From assembly GCF_003131205.1 (NCBI RefSeq), contig NZ_QFFY01000001.1, forward strand, positions 1,178,001 through 1,242,000: DNA of 64,000 nt, in the 5' to 3' direction. Source of the DNA: Occallatibacter savannae. GTDB taxonomy: Bacteria > Acidobacteriota > Terriglobia > Terriglobales > Acidobacteriaceae. Below are positions 1 through 8,763 of the stretch, in pieces. The translations under genes were made by a program, and so were the position numbers. Below the pieces are notes generated by a model, which was not told where the DNA came from, ran no database searches, and was given only the letters and a program-made list of their open reading frames with translations. The first letter of the stretch is position 1. The number at the start of each line of letters is the position of its first letter.

Positions 1-1747
1 GCTGCGCAAACTTCTCATCAATGATCGCGACCTGCGCCGAATCACCGTTGTCCTGGTCGCCGAAGTAGCGGCCCGAGATCAGGGGAATTTGCATTGTCCG
101 GAAATAGTTTGCGCTTGCGTCCCGCTGGTCCACCTGCAGTTCCTGCCCCGGCGGCGGATTATAGCCTTCTACCTGGATTCCTCCCCAGCCCACCATCCCG
201 GTAAGCGGCAACGCCGAACTAGCCCCCTCGCTCACTACGCCCGGCAAATGCGCAATCCGAGTCTCCACTTCTCGCCAGAAGCTGGCCGTCAGCTTGTTGT
301 CTTTATACTTCGGATCGCTCACCACCACCTGCATGCTCATCACGTTGTCCGCAACAAACCCCGGCGGCACGCTCTGCAAGCGGATAAAGCTGCGCATCAG
401 CAACCCCGCCCCAATCAGCAGAACCAGCGAAATCGCCAACTCTGAAACCACCAGCAATGCGCGCAGCCGATGCCGCTTCAGATAGAGTCCGCTGTCCGCC
501 TGCCCGCTCCTGCCGCCCGCCTTCAACGACGAGTTCGGATCGAGCTTGATCGCGCGCCACACCGGCGCCAGCCCAAATAGCACTCCCGTCGTCAGCGCCA
601 CGCCAAAAGTAAACAGCAGCACCGAACCGTCGATCCCAATCTCATCCAGCCTTGGAATATTCCCCGGGTTCATCGTCCTCACCACCCACAGGCTCAACCG
701 CGCCACGACCAGCCCCGCTGCTCCACCCAGCAATCCAAGCAGGATGCTTTCCGTCAGCAGCTGCCGCGCGATCCGCTGCCACCCTGCTCCCAGAGCCGTA
801 CGGATCGCCACTTCCTTCTCGCGTCCCGCCGCTCTCGCCAGCAGAAGGTTCGCCACATTCGCGCACGCAATCAGCAACACCAGCCCCACACTCCCCAGCA
901 GCACCAGCAGCGACCTGCGCACATCGCCCACCACCTGCTTCTGCAGCCCGATCACGTCCATGCCATAGCTGGTGTCCCGCTTGTCCTTGATGCGGATTCC
1001 ATTGGCGATCACGTTCACGTCCGCCTGCGCCTGCTCCATGCTTACGCCCGGCTTCAATCGCGCCACGATGTTGTAGTTCTCATCACCTCGCCTCTGCGCT
1101 GCATCCGGACCCAGCGGCAAAGGCGTGATGATATCCAATTTGTCCATCGGCCCTTCCGCCGGCATCACTTCAGCGTTGAGCATGAAGCGCCGCTCCAGCA
1201 CACCCACCACCGTGAATGTCTTCCCATTCATCGTGATGGCCTTCCCCACAATGTTCCGGTCCCCGTTGAACAGCCGCTGCCACGCTCCATAGCTCAGAAC
1301 CGCGACGCCCGGCCTTCCCGGCTTGTCCTCTTCCGGCAACAGCGTCCGCCCCAGCAACGGCTTCGCGCCCAGCATCGACAACAAAGTCGACTGCGTGCTC
1401 AGCACATCCACCCGCTCCGGCTGTTGCCCTCCCGTCAGAATCCACGTGCGGCTCTGCGCAATCGCCATCTCGTCAAACGAGTGATTCTGATTTTGAAGAT
1501 CGACATACTGACCCGGCGACGGCCAGTCCCGCAGAATCCCAATCCCCGGCGAGTGCAGCCAGATCGCCGCAAGCCTGTCCGGATGCGGATACGGCAGCGG
1601 TCGCAGCAGCAGCGCATTCACCACGCTGAAGATCGCCGAGTTTGCCCCGATCCCGATTCCCAGCGAAGCCAGAATCACCAAGGTCATTCCGACGTTTTTG
1701 CGAAGCACCCGAAACGCATAGCGCAGATCCTGCACGATCAGATCCAT
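1..1747 (-). CDS. ADOP-type ABC transporter permease (3' end cut by window edge)
   Basis: The minus-strand frame is open from ATG at 1747 to the left edge, giving about 582 residues. It begins MDLIVQDLRYAFRVLRKN and continues into a first membrane segment (LVILASLGIGIGANSAIFSV), the usual opening of the acidobacterial duplicated-orphaned-permease (ADOP) family of MacB/FtsX-like permeases. The last visible residues (VAIIDEKFAQ) match the periplasmic MacB_PCD segment before the C-terminal membrane domain, so roughly 200-250 residues should lie outside. GGAGGGG lies 2-3 nt upstream of the ATG. The protein lacks the N-terminal prefix seen in the ADOP at 39510. No ATPase or regulator is visible here. 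Family membership is clear; the transported substrate is unknown, and such orphan permeases are thought to act in export or envelope stress. Confidence 0.9.
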   Translation of the reverse strand, partial: MDLIVQDLRYAFRVLRKNVGMTLVILASLGIGIGANSAIFSVVNALLLRPLPYPHPDRLAAIWLHSPGIGILRDWPSPGQYVDLQNQNHSFDEMAIAQSRTWILTGGQQPERVDVLSTQSTLLSMLGAKPLLGRTLLPEEDKPGRPGVAVLSYGAWQRLFNGDRNIVGKAITMNGKTFTVVGVLERRFMLNAEVMPAEGPMDKLDIITPLPLGPDAAQRRGDENYNIVARLKPGVSMEQAQADVNVIANGIRIKDKRDTSYGMDVIGLQKQVVGDVRRSLLVLLGSVGLVLLIACANVANLLLARAAGREKEVAIRTALGAGWQRIARQLLTESILLGLLGGAAGLVVARLSLWVVRTMNPGNIPRLDEIGIDGSVLLFTFGVALTTGVLFGLAPVWRAIKLDPNSSLKAGGRSGQADSGLYLKRHRLRALLVVSELAISLVLLIGAGLLMRSFIRLQSVPPGFVADNVMSMQVVVSDPKYKDNKLTASFWREVETRIAHLPGVVSEGASSALPLTGMVGWGGIQVEGYNPPPGQELQVDQRDASANYFRTMQIPLISGRYFGDQDNGDSAQVAIIDEKFAQ

Positions 1748-1879
1748 CACCCCTCCCGAACCGGTGAGGAGATCATATGCTCCACCCCAGCCCCGCACCT
1801 ACAAACCTGTGACGACCGGCGTGTAGGCTCTTCTGTCGTGCAGTAGTGCCGCAGCCTCCGCGTGAGCGACAAGCGTCAG

Positions 1880-1933
1880 GGCACGACTTCAGTCGTGCCG
1901 CCTGAGGCCAACAAAGACCTCGGGCTTCAGCCC
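1880..1933. repeat. Paired-hairpin intergenic repeat, copy 1
   Basis: A perfect 9-bp palindrome, GGCACGACT-tc-AGTCGTGCC (1880-1899), is followed 22 nt later by GGGCT-tc-AGCCC (1922-1933). The same two hairpins, 23 nt apart, recur at 53473-53527. The loops read tc/tc here and tt/tt in the other copy. It looks like a REP-type mobile hairpin element; no transposase is nearby. Confidence 0.75.
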
Positions 1934-2013
1934 CTGACGCACGCTTCTTCTGAAAGACACTTCCCCTCGCGAACTCTTCATCCCGGGAGCCGGGATGGCA
2001 GCGCGGAAACGGC

Positions 2014-2073
2014 GGGTGCCCCATGGCTTGCCCTGAGCCTGCCGAAGGTCTTCCGATTTTGGAGACATGGGAG
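2014..2073. repeat. GGGTGCCCC/ATGTC-type intergenic repeat, interrupted copy
   Basis: The element starts GGGTGCCCCATG and ends TTCCGATTTTGGAGACATGGGA, matching the ends of the intact copy at 35881-35915. Between the two parts lie about 25 extra bases containing CCTGAGCCTGCCGAAGG, which resembles a separate short repeat common in environmental genomes. The arrangement suggests one repeat inserted in another. Confidence 0.6.
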
Positions 2074-2178
2074 CAAGAATATGGATGCCCGATTTTTGGC
2101 GCACAATTTGCGTCAAAGGAGGGAGCAAGGCCTAACGCGCAGATCCGAAGCTAAAAGCTAAAAGCTCGTAGCTTCCTC

Positions 2179-4380
2179 TCAATACCCGTGCAGCTCCACA
2201 ATCGCCTTCAGCACCGTGTCCGGCTGCGGCAGAATCACATCCTCCAGCACCGGCTGATACGCCACAAACGTATCCATCGCGCCGATCCGCTTCACTGGCG
2301 CATCCAGATCGTCGAATAGCTCATCGGCAATCCGGGCCGCAATCTCCGCCCCATAACCCCAGCTCAGCATGTCTTCGTGCGCCACGATCACGCGGCTGGT
2401 CTTGCGCACCGAGGTCGCAATCGCTTCCCAGTCATACGGGCTCAGCGTGCGCAGGTCGATCACCTCAACCTCGATGCCCTTCTCCCGGCTCGCCTTCTCC
2501 GCCGCCTGCAACGCCCGCGGCACCAGCGCCCCGTACGTCACCAGCGTCATGTGCTCGCCGGGCCGCACGATCTTCGCCTTCCCAAACGGAATCGCAAAGT
2601 CCGGTCCCGGATACGGCGCTCTTCCGTACGACTCGCGATAGAGCCGCTTGTGCTCCAGAAACAGCACCGGATCATCGCAGCGAATCGCCGTTCGCAGCAA
2701 CCCGTTCGCATCCAGTGCGTTCGATGGAAACGCCACACGCAGTCCCGGAATGTGCGTGAAGATGCTCTCCCCCGACTGCGAGTGATAGATCGCCCCTCCC
2801 GTCAGGTACCCGCCAATCGGCACGCGAATCACCGCCGGCGCAGCCCACGCCCCATTTGATCTCCACCGCATCAGCGCCAGCTCATTGTGAATCTGGTGCA
2901 CGGCTGGCCAGATGTAATCGAAAAACTGGATCTCCACCACCGGCTTCATCCCGCGCACAGCCAGTCCCACTGCACGCCCCACAATGTTCGCCTCAGCCAG
3001 CGGAGAGTTATACACCCGCTCCGACCCGAACTCCGTCTGCAATCCCGACGTCAGCTTGAAGACGCCGCCTTTGCCCTTCACTTCAGACAAAGCTTCTTCC
3101 CGGCTTGCATCCGCAACATCTTCGCCGTACACCACAATCCGCGGATCGCGCGCCATCTCATCGTGCAGGCACGCATTGATCAGGTCCGCCATGGTCTTCG
3201 GAGCAGCGCCCTTACCGCTCGCCGACTTGCCGTTCTTCGCGCCGGCCGCTTGCGCCGTCTCCGTCGCAAACTCCGCACGCCTCGGATCAAGATCCTCCGA
3301 ATACACGTGCTTCTCGATGCCGGCAATCTCCGGCAGCGGAGCCTCAAGCGCTCGCTCTGCAGCCTCTGCCGCCTCGCGCTCCAGTTCCTTCTCCAGCGCG
3401 TTGATCTGCTCCGTAGTGAGGACATTCTCACTCAGCAGCCGCACATGCATCTTGTGGATCGGATCGCGCAATGCATCCGCTTCCCGCTCCGCTGCCGACC
3501 GGTACAGCTTGTCATCATCCGATAGCGAGTGCGAATACACCCGTATGCAGTGCCCATGCACGAACGCCGGCCCCAGCCCCGCCCTGCAATGCTCCGCAGC
3601 GCGCTGAAACGCCCGCAGGCTCTGCTCCGGATCTGTCCCATCCACCTCTTCAAAATGGAAATTCGGGAAGTTCGCCACCAGCCGCGAGATGTTTCCGCCC
3701 GGAGTATTCACCTCCACTGGAACGCTGATCGCGTAGCCGTTGTCCTCCACCATGAAGATCACCGGCAGCTTGCGGTTCGAAGCCGTATTCAACGCCTCCC
3801 AGAACTCGCCCTGCGACGTTGAGCCTTCTCCGATGCACGCGAGCACAACCTCATCGCCGTGAAAGGTCACGTCCCGATACGCTCTGTAGTCGCCTTCCAC
3901 CCGGGCCGCAGCCTCGGGATGTCGCGTGAAGTACTGCCCTGCCTCCGCGCATCCCACGGCATGCAGAATCTGTGTCGCCGTAGAGGACGACGTACTCACA
4001 ATGTTCAGTTCCCGGCTGCTCCAATGCGTCGGCATCTGCCGCCCGCCGCTCGCCGGATCACTTCCCGCGCCCACCGCCTGCAGAAACATATCCGTGGGCG
4101 ACACACCCAGCGTCAGCGTCAATCCTCTGTCTCTGTAATACGGGAAAAACCAGTCATACCCAGGCCTGAGAGCGAGCCCCGCCGCCACCTGGAAAGCTTC
4201 ATGCCCAGCGGCCGAGATCTGGAAGAACGTCTTCTGTTGTCGCTTGAGAAGAATCTCGCGGTCATCGATCCGACGGGACAGATACATCAGCCGATAGATC
4301 TGGATCAGCTCTTGTGAGCTCAGCCGGCCTGAGGCGTCAATCCCCACGGGCGCATGAGCGCTGGAAACCGCAAGTCCCAT
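2179..4380 (-). CDS. Fused alpha/beta E1 subunit of a 2-oxoacid dehydrogenase
   Basis: This 733-residue protein joins E1-alpha (about residues 25-340) to E1-beta (about 395-733) of a thiamine-diphosphate 2-oxoacid dehydrogenase (pyruvate or branched-chain type). The ThDP/Mg site is visible as [10 protein letters not shown] followed by DNGYAI. The beta half starts [19 protein letters not shown] and contains VVYGEDVA and PLAEANIVG. The linker is rich in Ala, Lys and Gly. ATG at 4380 is preferred to the upstream GTG (4389) because GGAG lies 8 nt before it. The enzyme would decarboxylate a 2-oxoacid and pass the acyl group to a lipoyl E2, but no E2 or E3 gene is next to it. Fused E1 proteins are known in several phyla; substrate specificity cannot be read from the sequence. 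Confidence 0.93.
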   Translation of the reverse strand: MGLAVSSAHAPVGIDASGRLSSQELIQIYRLMYLSRRIDDREILLKRQQKTFFQISAAGHEAFQVAAGLALRPGYDWFFPYYRDRGLTLTLGVSPTDMFLQAVGAGSDPASGGRQMPTHWSSRELNIVSTSSSTATQILHAVGCAEAGQYFTRHPEAAARVEGDYRAYRDVTFHGDEVVLACIGEGSTSQGEFWEALNTASNRKLPVIFMVEDNGYAISVPVEVNTPGGNISRLVANFPNFHFEEVDGTDPEQSLRAFQRAAEHCRAGLGPAFVHGHCIRVYSHSLSDDDKLYRSAAEREADALRDPIHKMHVRLLSENVLTTEQINALEKELEREAAEAAERALEAPLPEIAGIEKHVYSEDLDPRRAEFATETAQAAGAKNGKSASGKGAAPKTMADLINACLHDEMARDPRIVVYGEDVADASREEALSEVKGKGGVFKLTSGLQTEFGSERVYNSPLAEANIVGRAVGLAVRGMKPVVEIQFFDYIWPAVHQIHNELALMRWRSNGAWAAPAVIRVPIGGYLTGGAIYHSQSGESIFTHIPGLRVAFPSNALDANGLLRTAIRCDDPVLFLEHKRLYRESYGRAPYPGPDFAIPFGKAKIVRPGEHMTLVTYGALVPRALQAAEKASREKGIEVEVIDLRTLSPYDWEAIATSVRKTSRVIVAHEDMLSWGYGAEIAARIADELFDDLDAPVKRIGAMDTFVAYQPVLEDVILPQPDTVLKAIVELHGY

Positions 4381-4454
4381 TTGTCTCACTCCAGGATTGG
4401 GATCTTTTTCGCTCGTCCCTCTATATATCTCTATCCAAAGATGATTGTAGCAAC

Positions 4455-4904
4455 TTACTGCGCGCCGGGCCCCCGGGTGTCAATCAGCGGCGGCTTGAAT
4501 TCCGGCCCACCGCCAAACGATTGAGCCATCTTGGTTTTCACGTTTCGTGCCAGCTTCTCGATCGCCTGCAGCTTCTGAACCTCTTCCGCCGTCAACCCGT
4601 CCGTCGGGTTAGATGCGATCTCGGCATCGAGTTGCCGCGCCAGCCTCACCAGCTTCTCCGTGTCAGACACCATCTGTTTGTGCCGGTCCGCATTCAGCGC
4701 CTTCATCCGCTTGGACTCCGACAAAGGATCGAGATTTGGGCCGTCGCCGAATCCGGGCCTTGGAGAGACCTGTATCCGGTTTTCCGTGCCGCTGCCTGAA
4801 ACAAACTGTCCCCACGCGAGGCATGCTGCTGCCGCGATCGTACCCGCCGCAACCGCTCTCCCCCACCCCATCGTCGATCGCATTAATCGGCTCCCCTGGG
4901 CCAT
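4455..4904 (-). CDS. Small exported protein of unknown function, paralogue 1 of 4
   Basis: This 149-residue protein is not recognised. It has an N-terminal hydrophobic signal-like segment ([16 protein letters not shown]), a variable middle, and a C-terminal module from [12 protein letters not shown] to [10 protein letters not shown]. The three upstream genes share this module over 45 aligned positions without gaps (A5, L8, A10, I31, L34, A35, K39 and M42 invariant). It uniquely carries a Pro/Gly-rich tail ([16 protein letters not shown]). The start is ATG at 4904, overlapping the TGA of the upstream paralogue by one base (TGATG), which implies translational coupling. It is the last gene of the four-gene cluster. 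Role unknown; the module looks like two amphipathic helices. Confidence 0.75.
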   Translation of the reverse strand: MAQGSRLMRSTMGWGRAVAAGTIAAAACLAWGQFVSGSGTENRIQVSPRPGFGDGPNLDPLSESKRMKALNADRHKQMVSDTEKLVRLARQLDAEIASNPTDGLTAEEVQKLQAIEKLARNVKTKMAQSFGGGPEFKPPLIDTRGPGAQ

Positions 4905-5377
4905 CAATCAGGGTTGACGGTCAGCTTCATCTTCTCTTTTATATCCTTTGCCAGAAACTCAATCACTGCCGCCTCCCGCAGCATGATGGCCGAAGGCCGC
5001 TCCGAGCCCAGTCCATCGATCTTCGCCTTCAGATCCCGAGCCAGAATCAGCATCTTGTTCGTCTCATCGTCGATGTAGAGCTTCCGCTTGGCATTCGCGA
5101 TGCTGTAGTCCTTCTTCTGTGAAGTATGCGCGGACCTGTCTTCCTTGTCTTTCTCCGACAAAGGCCTGGACGCGATCACAATCGGACAAGTCGGGCAGCG
5201 CGGTCCCAGGTCTAAGGCATTGGGAGTCGGATCTCCCGTAGACTGCGCCCTGCTCGCTGCCGTCGACAGCAGAGCGAATCCTACTGCAATGAGGATGAGA
5301 GACATGCGGCTCTGGACTGCCCGCCGGCTGACAAGCAGCAGATGTTTCTTGTATTGCAGCAGATCCCGCACGTTCAC
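4904..5377 (-). CDS. Small exported protein of unknown function, paralogue 2 of 4
   Basis: An unrecognised protein of 157 residues from GTG at 5377, or 133 from ATG at 5305; neither start has a strong Shine-Dalgarno. A signal-like segment (SLILIAVGFALLSTAASRAQ) precedes a region with a cysteine pair (RCPTC) and then the shared C-terminal module (MLILARDLKAKI ... LAKDIKEKMK). The CPTC pair is not seen in the other paralogues. Its stop overlaps the start of paralogue 1, and 48 bases separate it from paralogue 3. An exported helical protein is the most that can be said. Confidence 0.72.
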   Translation of the reverse strand: MNVRDLLQYKKHLLLVSRRAVQSRMSLILIAVGFALLSTAASRAQSTGDPTPNALDLGPRCPTCPIVIASRPLSEKDKEDRSAHTSQKKDYSIANAKRKLYIDDETNKMLILARDLKAKIDGLGSERPSAIMLREAAVIEFLAKDIKEKMKLTVNPD

Positions 5378-5425
5378 CCCCGGGGTACCGCATACCTTTC
5401 GAATCGCAGCGCTGCTACTCCAGCC

Positions 5426-5830
5426 TTAGCTGCCGGAGCTTTGTTTCATCTTGTCCTTCACCGATTTCGCCAGCTTCTCAATCTGGTCCGCCTTCTTGAT
5501 CACATTCAGCGAAAGCGTATCCTTCGTGGTCTTATCCACCTCAGCCTTCAGGGCCAGTGCCATGTTCAGCAGTTCCGCGCTCTCGTCAGCAATCTGCTTC
5601 TTCTTATCGTTCGGCGCCGCGCTCGCCGGCTTTGCGTCTTTCGCCGCGTCGGCTTGTGAAGCTTTGGGGTCACTGGCCGGAGCGGTCGCCTTCGCATTGT
5701 CAGCCGGCGGTTTTCCATCCTGCGCCAAACCTGTCAGCGGCACAGTGAAGGCCGCGGCCAGGCACAGACCCCTGAGCCAGTTCCCACTCAGCTTTCTTGG
5801 TTTCGCGGATTCGAGCTCGAAACTTCGCAT
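5426..5830 (-). CDS. Small exported protein of unknown function, paralogue 3 of 4
   Basis: A 134-residue protein starting at ATG 5830, chosen because GAGGAGGT lies about 6 nt upstream. It has a signal-like segment (GLCLAAAFTVPLTGLAQ), an Ala/Lys/Asp-rich spacer (residues ~42-80) and the shared C-terminal module (LLNMALALKAEV ... LAKSVKDKMK). This is the most canonical member of the four: signal, low-complexity spacer, module, nothing else. The spacer suggests an extended tether from the membrane or export site. Function unknown. Confidence 0.78.
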   Translation of the reverse strand: MRSFELESAKPRKLSGNWLRGLCLAAAFTVPLTGLAQDGKPPADNAKATAPASDPKASQADAAKDAKPASAAPNDKKKQIADESAELLNMALALKAEVDKTTKDTLSLNVIKKADQIEKLAKSVKDKMKQSSGS

Positions 5831-5874
5831 GGAGACCTCCTCGTGAGGCGCCTGCTGACAGTCGGATGCCGGCA

Positions 5875-6339
5875 TTACCGCGGCCCGACCATGTTGATCT
5901 TCATCATTTCTTTCACATCGTGCGCCAGTTTCTGGATTTCGTTAGCCTTCCGGACCGTGTTCGGCGATCCCTCGGCACTCGGATCACGCTCCAGTTCCGC
6001 TCTGAGGGCGATGGCTAATGTAAGCAGTTTTCCACTAGCCTCTGCAATGTCCTTTTCCCGCTTCTTGTTGTACGCCTCGATGTTGATCCTCACGTCGCCT
6101 ACCGCGCTTACAATCTGCCCGTCTTCAGCCGCCAGTTCCACGACCGGACTGAGGTTCTCCCCTGCCGGCCTCAAAAACGCGTGCGCGACGGTCGAATACA
6201 TTCGAATGCCCAGCCAAAGCATACCCAGAAATAGACAACTGATTGTCACAATCCTTGCGGCACAGGCGGTTACGGGGGGGATGCTGGTTACAAACGCGAC
6301 AGCTCGATGTACTCGGGGAACCTGCGGGGGATACTTCAT
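5875..6339 (-). CDS. Small membrane-anchored protein of unknown function, paralogue 4 of 4
   Basis: A 154-residue protein starting at ATG 6339 with GAGG 5 nt upstream; longer frames would run into the divergent mscS gene. A hydrophobic segment (IVTISCLFLGMLWLGI) lies near residues 30-45 and is followed by no obvious cleavage site, so this member may stay membrane-anchored. The C-terminal module (LLTLAIALRAEL ... LAHDVKEMMK) matches the other three. It is the first gene of the cluster and divergent from the MscS channel across about 210 bp that should hold both promoters. Function unknown. Confidence 0.72.
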   Translation of the reverse strand: MKYPPQVPRVHRAVAFVTSIPPVTACAARIVTISCLFLGMLWLGIRMYSTVAHAFLRPAGENLSPVVELAAEDGQIVSAVGDVRINIEAYNKKREKDIAEASGKLLTLAIALRAELERDPSAEGSPNTVRKANEIQKLAHDVKEMMKINMVGPR

Positions 6340-6550
6340 ATCAACCTCAACAGCAGGTTGAGAAACATCTATAAGGGCGCCTTGAAATCGCCACCAACCT
6401 GGTCGGCCGCGACTATATGTAGCTCTATATTGATTCCCAATCTGCCTTGGCCCGATAACATTCAGCAGTATCAGCCTGAAGGGGTCCCAGGGGCTGGGCC
6501 GCGCCCCGCATCTTTTCTGCACAATATAGATACTTGATATGGGAGTTTGT

Positions 6551-7549
6551 ATGTCTGCAATTCTTCTGGCCTCCTTGTCCGCCATCGGCACCGAAGGCCG
6601 CTTCTTCGGCAAAGTCCTCGACGAGTGGATCGGCGACACCCAGGAATTCATCCGCCTGAAGCTGCCGCACCTCCTCATTGCGGCCCTCATCGGCTTCGCC
6701 CTCTACCGCGTTCTGTCGCTCATCACCACCCGCATGGTCCGCATCGCCGAGGAGCATGCGGCTGGCCACATCCGTGTCTCCCAGGTCAGAACCATGGCTG
6801 GCGTCATCCGCGCCACCGGTATGACCATCATCGCCGCCATCGTCACCATGCAGTTCCTCGCTGCCATTGGCGTCAACCTCGCCCCTCTGCTCGGCACCGC
6901 AGGCATCGCCGGAGTCGCCATCGGCCTTGCTGCCCAGAACATCTTCCGCGACCTGCTCAACGGCATCATCATCCTGCTCGAAGACCAGTTCAACGTGGGC
7001 GACACCATCAAGATCGCGGGCGTCTCCGGCGTCGTCGAATCCATGACCCTCCGCAAAACCATCCTCCGCGACGGCAGCGACGGCACCGTCTACGTAATCC
7101 CCAACTCCCAGATCACCACCGTCGCCAACCAGAGCGTCGACTTCTCCGTCGCCACCGTCAACATCAGCGTCGACTTCTCGGCCAACCCCGACAAAGTCAT
7201 GGACCTGCTCAAAACCATCGCGATGGATATCCGCACCAGCGACGACTTCCGCGACCTTTTCGTCGCCGACCCTCAGGTCCTCGGCGTCGACGCCGTCAAA
7301 GGATCCGAGCTCATCTTCCCGGTTGTCTTCAAAACCAAGCCCACCAAGCAATACGGCCCGGTCCGCGAATTCAAGCGCCGCGTCCGCCTCGCGCTCGAGG
7401 AGAACAATCTCCTACCCGGCGACCCCTACCGCGTCTACTCCGGCTTCAACGACGCCAAAGCACCGACGGCCAGATCCAGCCCCGACGCCTCGAAACCCGA
7501 CCCCACCACCATCAAGCCTCAGGAGTCCAACCCCTTCGCCGGCTCCTGA
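6551..7549 (+). CDS. MscS-family mechanosensitive ion channel
   Basis: A 332-residue inner-membrane channel. The start at 6551 is preferred over 6539 because GGGAG sits 5 nt before it. Two early membrane segments (LLIAALIGFALYRVL, MTIIAAIVTMQFLAAIGV) lead into the pore helix region (GTAGIAGVAIGLAAQNIFRD) and the MscS beta domain (DQFNVGDTIKIAGVSGVVE, VYVIPNSQI), followed by the alpha/beta C-terminal domain. The Ser/Pro/Lys-rich tail is probably disordered. Family function: opens under membrane tension to release solutes after osmotic downshift. It is divergent from the four-paralogue cluster. Confidence 0.95.
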   Translation: MSAILLASLSAIGTEGRFFGKVLDEWIGDTQEFIRLKLPHLLIAALIGFALYRVLSLITTRMVRIAEEHAAGHIRVSQVRTMAGVIRATGMTIIAAIVTMQFLAAIGVNLAPLLGTAGIAGVAIGLAAQNIFRDLLNGIIILLEDQFNVGDTIKIAGVSGVVESMTLRKTILRDGSDGTVYVIPNSQITTVANQSVDFSVATVNISVDFSANPDKVMDLLKTIAMDIRTSDDFRDLFVADPQVLGVDAVKGSELIFPVVFKTKPTKQYGPVREFKRRVRLALEENNLLPGDPYRVYSGFNDAKAPTARSSPDASKPDPTTIKPQESNPFAGS

Positions 7550-7560
7550 GCGTTTCGTGG

Positions 7561-8613
7561 TCAGTTGGGCAGCGGCGGTGGGGCGGTCGAGCCGCGTACG
7601 ACGAGGTTGGTGGAGACGAGGAACTCGCGCTGCAACCCGGTCTTACCCGGGTTCTCGGCATGGAGCCGAAGAGCTTCGAACGCTGCCCGAGCCAGCTCGG
7701 CGCGCGAGAGTCGGATGGTGGTGAGCGGAGGCAGCGTGAACTCCGCGAAGTCAATATCGTCAAGCCCGATAACCGAGAGGTCCTGCGGTACGCGTAGGCC
7801 CTGAAGGTACGCGGCCCGAAGAACGCCGATCGCGGTCATGTCGTTGGAGCAGATGACCGCAGTCGGCTGGCCTGTGAGGGACTGCAGTTTCCCGAACCCG
7901 ATCACGCCGCCTTTGAGCGTGTGATCGCACTCAATGATCCATTTCTTGTCGATCGACAACCTCTCCAATCGCATCGCGTTTTCAAAATCCGTTTGACGCG
8001 TAATGGCGGAGTGCAGCTTGTGCGGACCGGCGAGGAAAGCAATCCTGCTGTGTCCAAGCGTCGCAAGATGGTGGACCGCGGAACGGATGCCCGTGCTGTA
8101 GTCGAGCAGAATGGTGCTGGAAGCGGGTTCAGACAGCTTGAACTCCGCGAGGACGACAGGGATGTCGTGGAACGAGAGCTGGTCGAGCACCGGTTCTTCT
8201 TCACCGAATGTCAGAACCGCAACCCCATCGACTTTACGCTCCAGCATGCGGCGAACGCAGGTGGTAAGCACGGCCGGGTCGCTGTTCGAGGAGCTGACGA
8301 GAATCTCGTAGCCGTTGGCCACGGCGATCTCCTCAAAGCTCTGAATCAATTCGGGGAAGAACGGGTTCGTGATGTTTTCCACGATGATGCCGAACAGCCG
8401 GCTCCGTCCTGAAACCAGCGTGCGGGCGTGAGTGTTTGGGAAGTAGTTCAGTTGCTCGATAGCCTGCCAGACGCGCTTCGCCAGTTTCTCGCTCACCACG
8501 GGAGACCCATTGATCGTGCGCGAGACGGTCGCGATGGAAACTTTGGCCAATGCGGCCACAGCCCGAATATCGGGAGTCTTGTCGGCGCCTTTGCGAATAG
8601 CTTTCCGGGGCAC
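7561..8613 (-). CDS. LacI-family transcriptional regulator
   Basis: A 350-residue one-component repressor from GTG at 8613. The N-terminal helix-turn-helix (IRAVAALAKVSIATVSRTI, then hinge helix YFPNTHARTLVSGRS) is followed by a periplasmic-binding-protein-like effector domain (IGVLRAAYLQGLRVPQDLSV, GLDDIDFAEFTLPPLTT). The ligand is probably a sugar or sugar acid. It lies 150 bp downstream of, and in the same direction as, the glycerate kinase, so it may control that pathway; this is inference from position. Confidence 0.95.
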   Translation of the reverse strand: MPRKAIRKGADKTPDIRAVAALAKVSIATVSRTINGSPVVSEKLAKRVWQAIEQLNYFPNTHARTLVSGRSRLFGIIVENITNPFFPELIQSFEEIAVANGYEILVSSSNSDPAVLTTCVRRMLERKVDGVAVLTFGEEEPVLDQLSFHDIPVVLAEFKLSEPASSTILLDYSTGIRSAVHHLATLGHSRIAFLAGPHKLHSAITRQTDFENAMRLERLSIDKKWIIECDHTLKGGVIGFGKLQSLTGQPTAVICSNDMTAIGVLRAAYLQGLRVPQDLSVIGLDDIDFAEFTLPPLTTIRLSRAELARAAFEALRLHAENPGKTGLQREFLVSTNLVVRGSTAPPPLPN

Positions 8614-8763
8614 GAGGGAATCCTAAGTACGTCTAACAATAAACGAAAGGGGAACTTTCATCATAACTGCACGACACAGGGTCCGACGGTACGACGGGAC
8701 AACCCAGGGGAGGACCTGAAAACTTCTGGGAGCACAGGAACGAGCGCTGGCACTCCTGTCTGC

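Larger units (their letters stand above)
1748..2178. other. Intergenic region with repeat elements, no gene
   Basis: This 430-base stretch separates two minus-strand genes. Open frames are short and are read through repeats. It holds a double-hairpin repeat (1880-1933) and a composite GGGTGCCCC-type repeat (2014-2073), described separately. Nothing else is supported. Confidence 0.7.

Noticed and set aside
1862..2161. A 99-residue plus-strand frame between the ADOP and E1 genes
   Set aside because: It is read through two intergenic hairpin repeats and shows no coding character.
6425..7351. A 308-residue minus-strand frame over the MscS gene
   Set aside because: Its Asp/Gly/Val-rich translation is the antisense shadow of a GC-rich coding sequence; the plus-strand MscS reading has clear family motifs.
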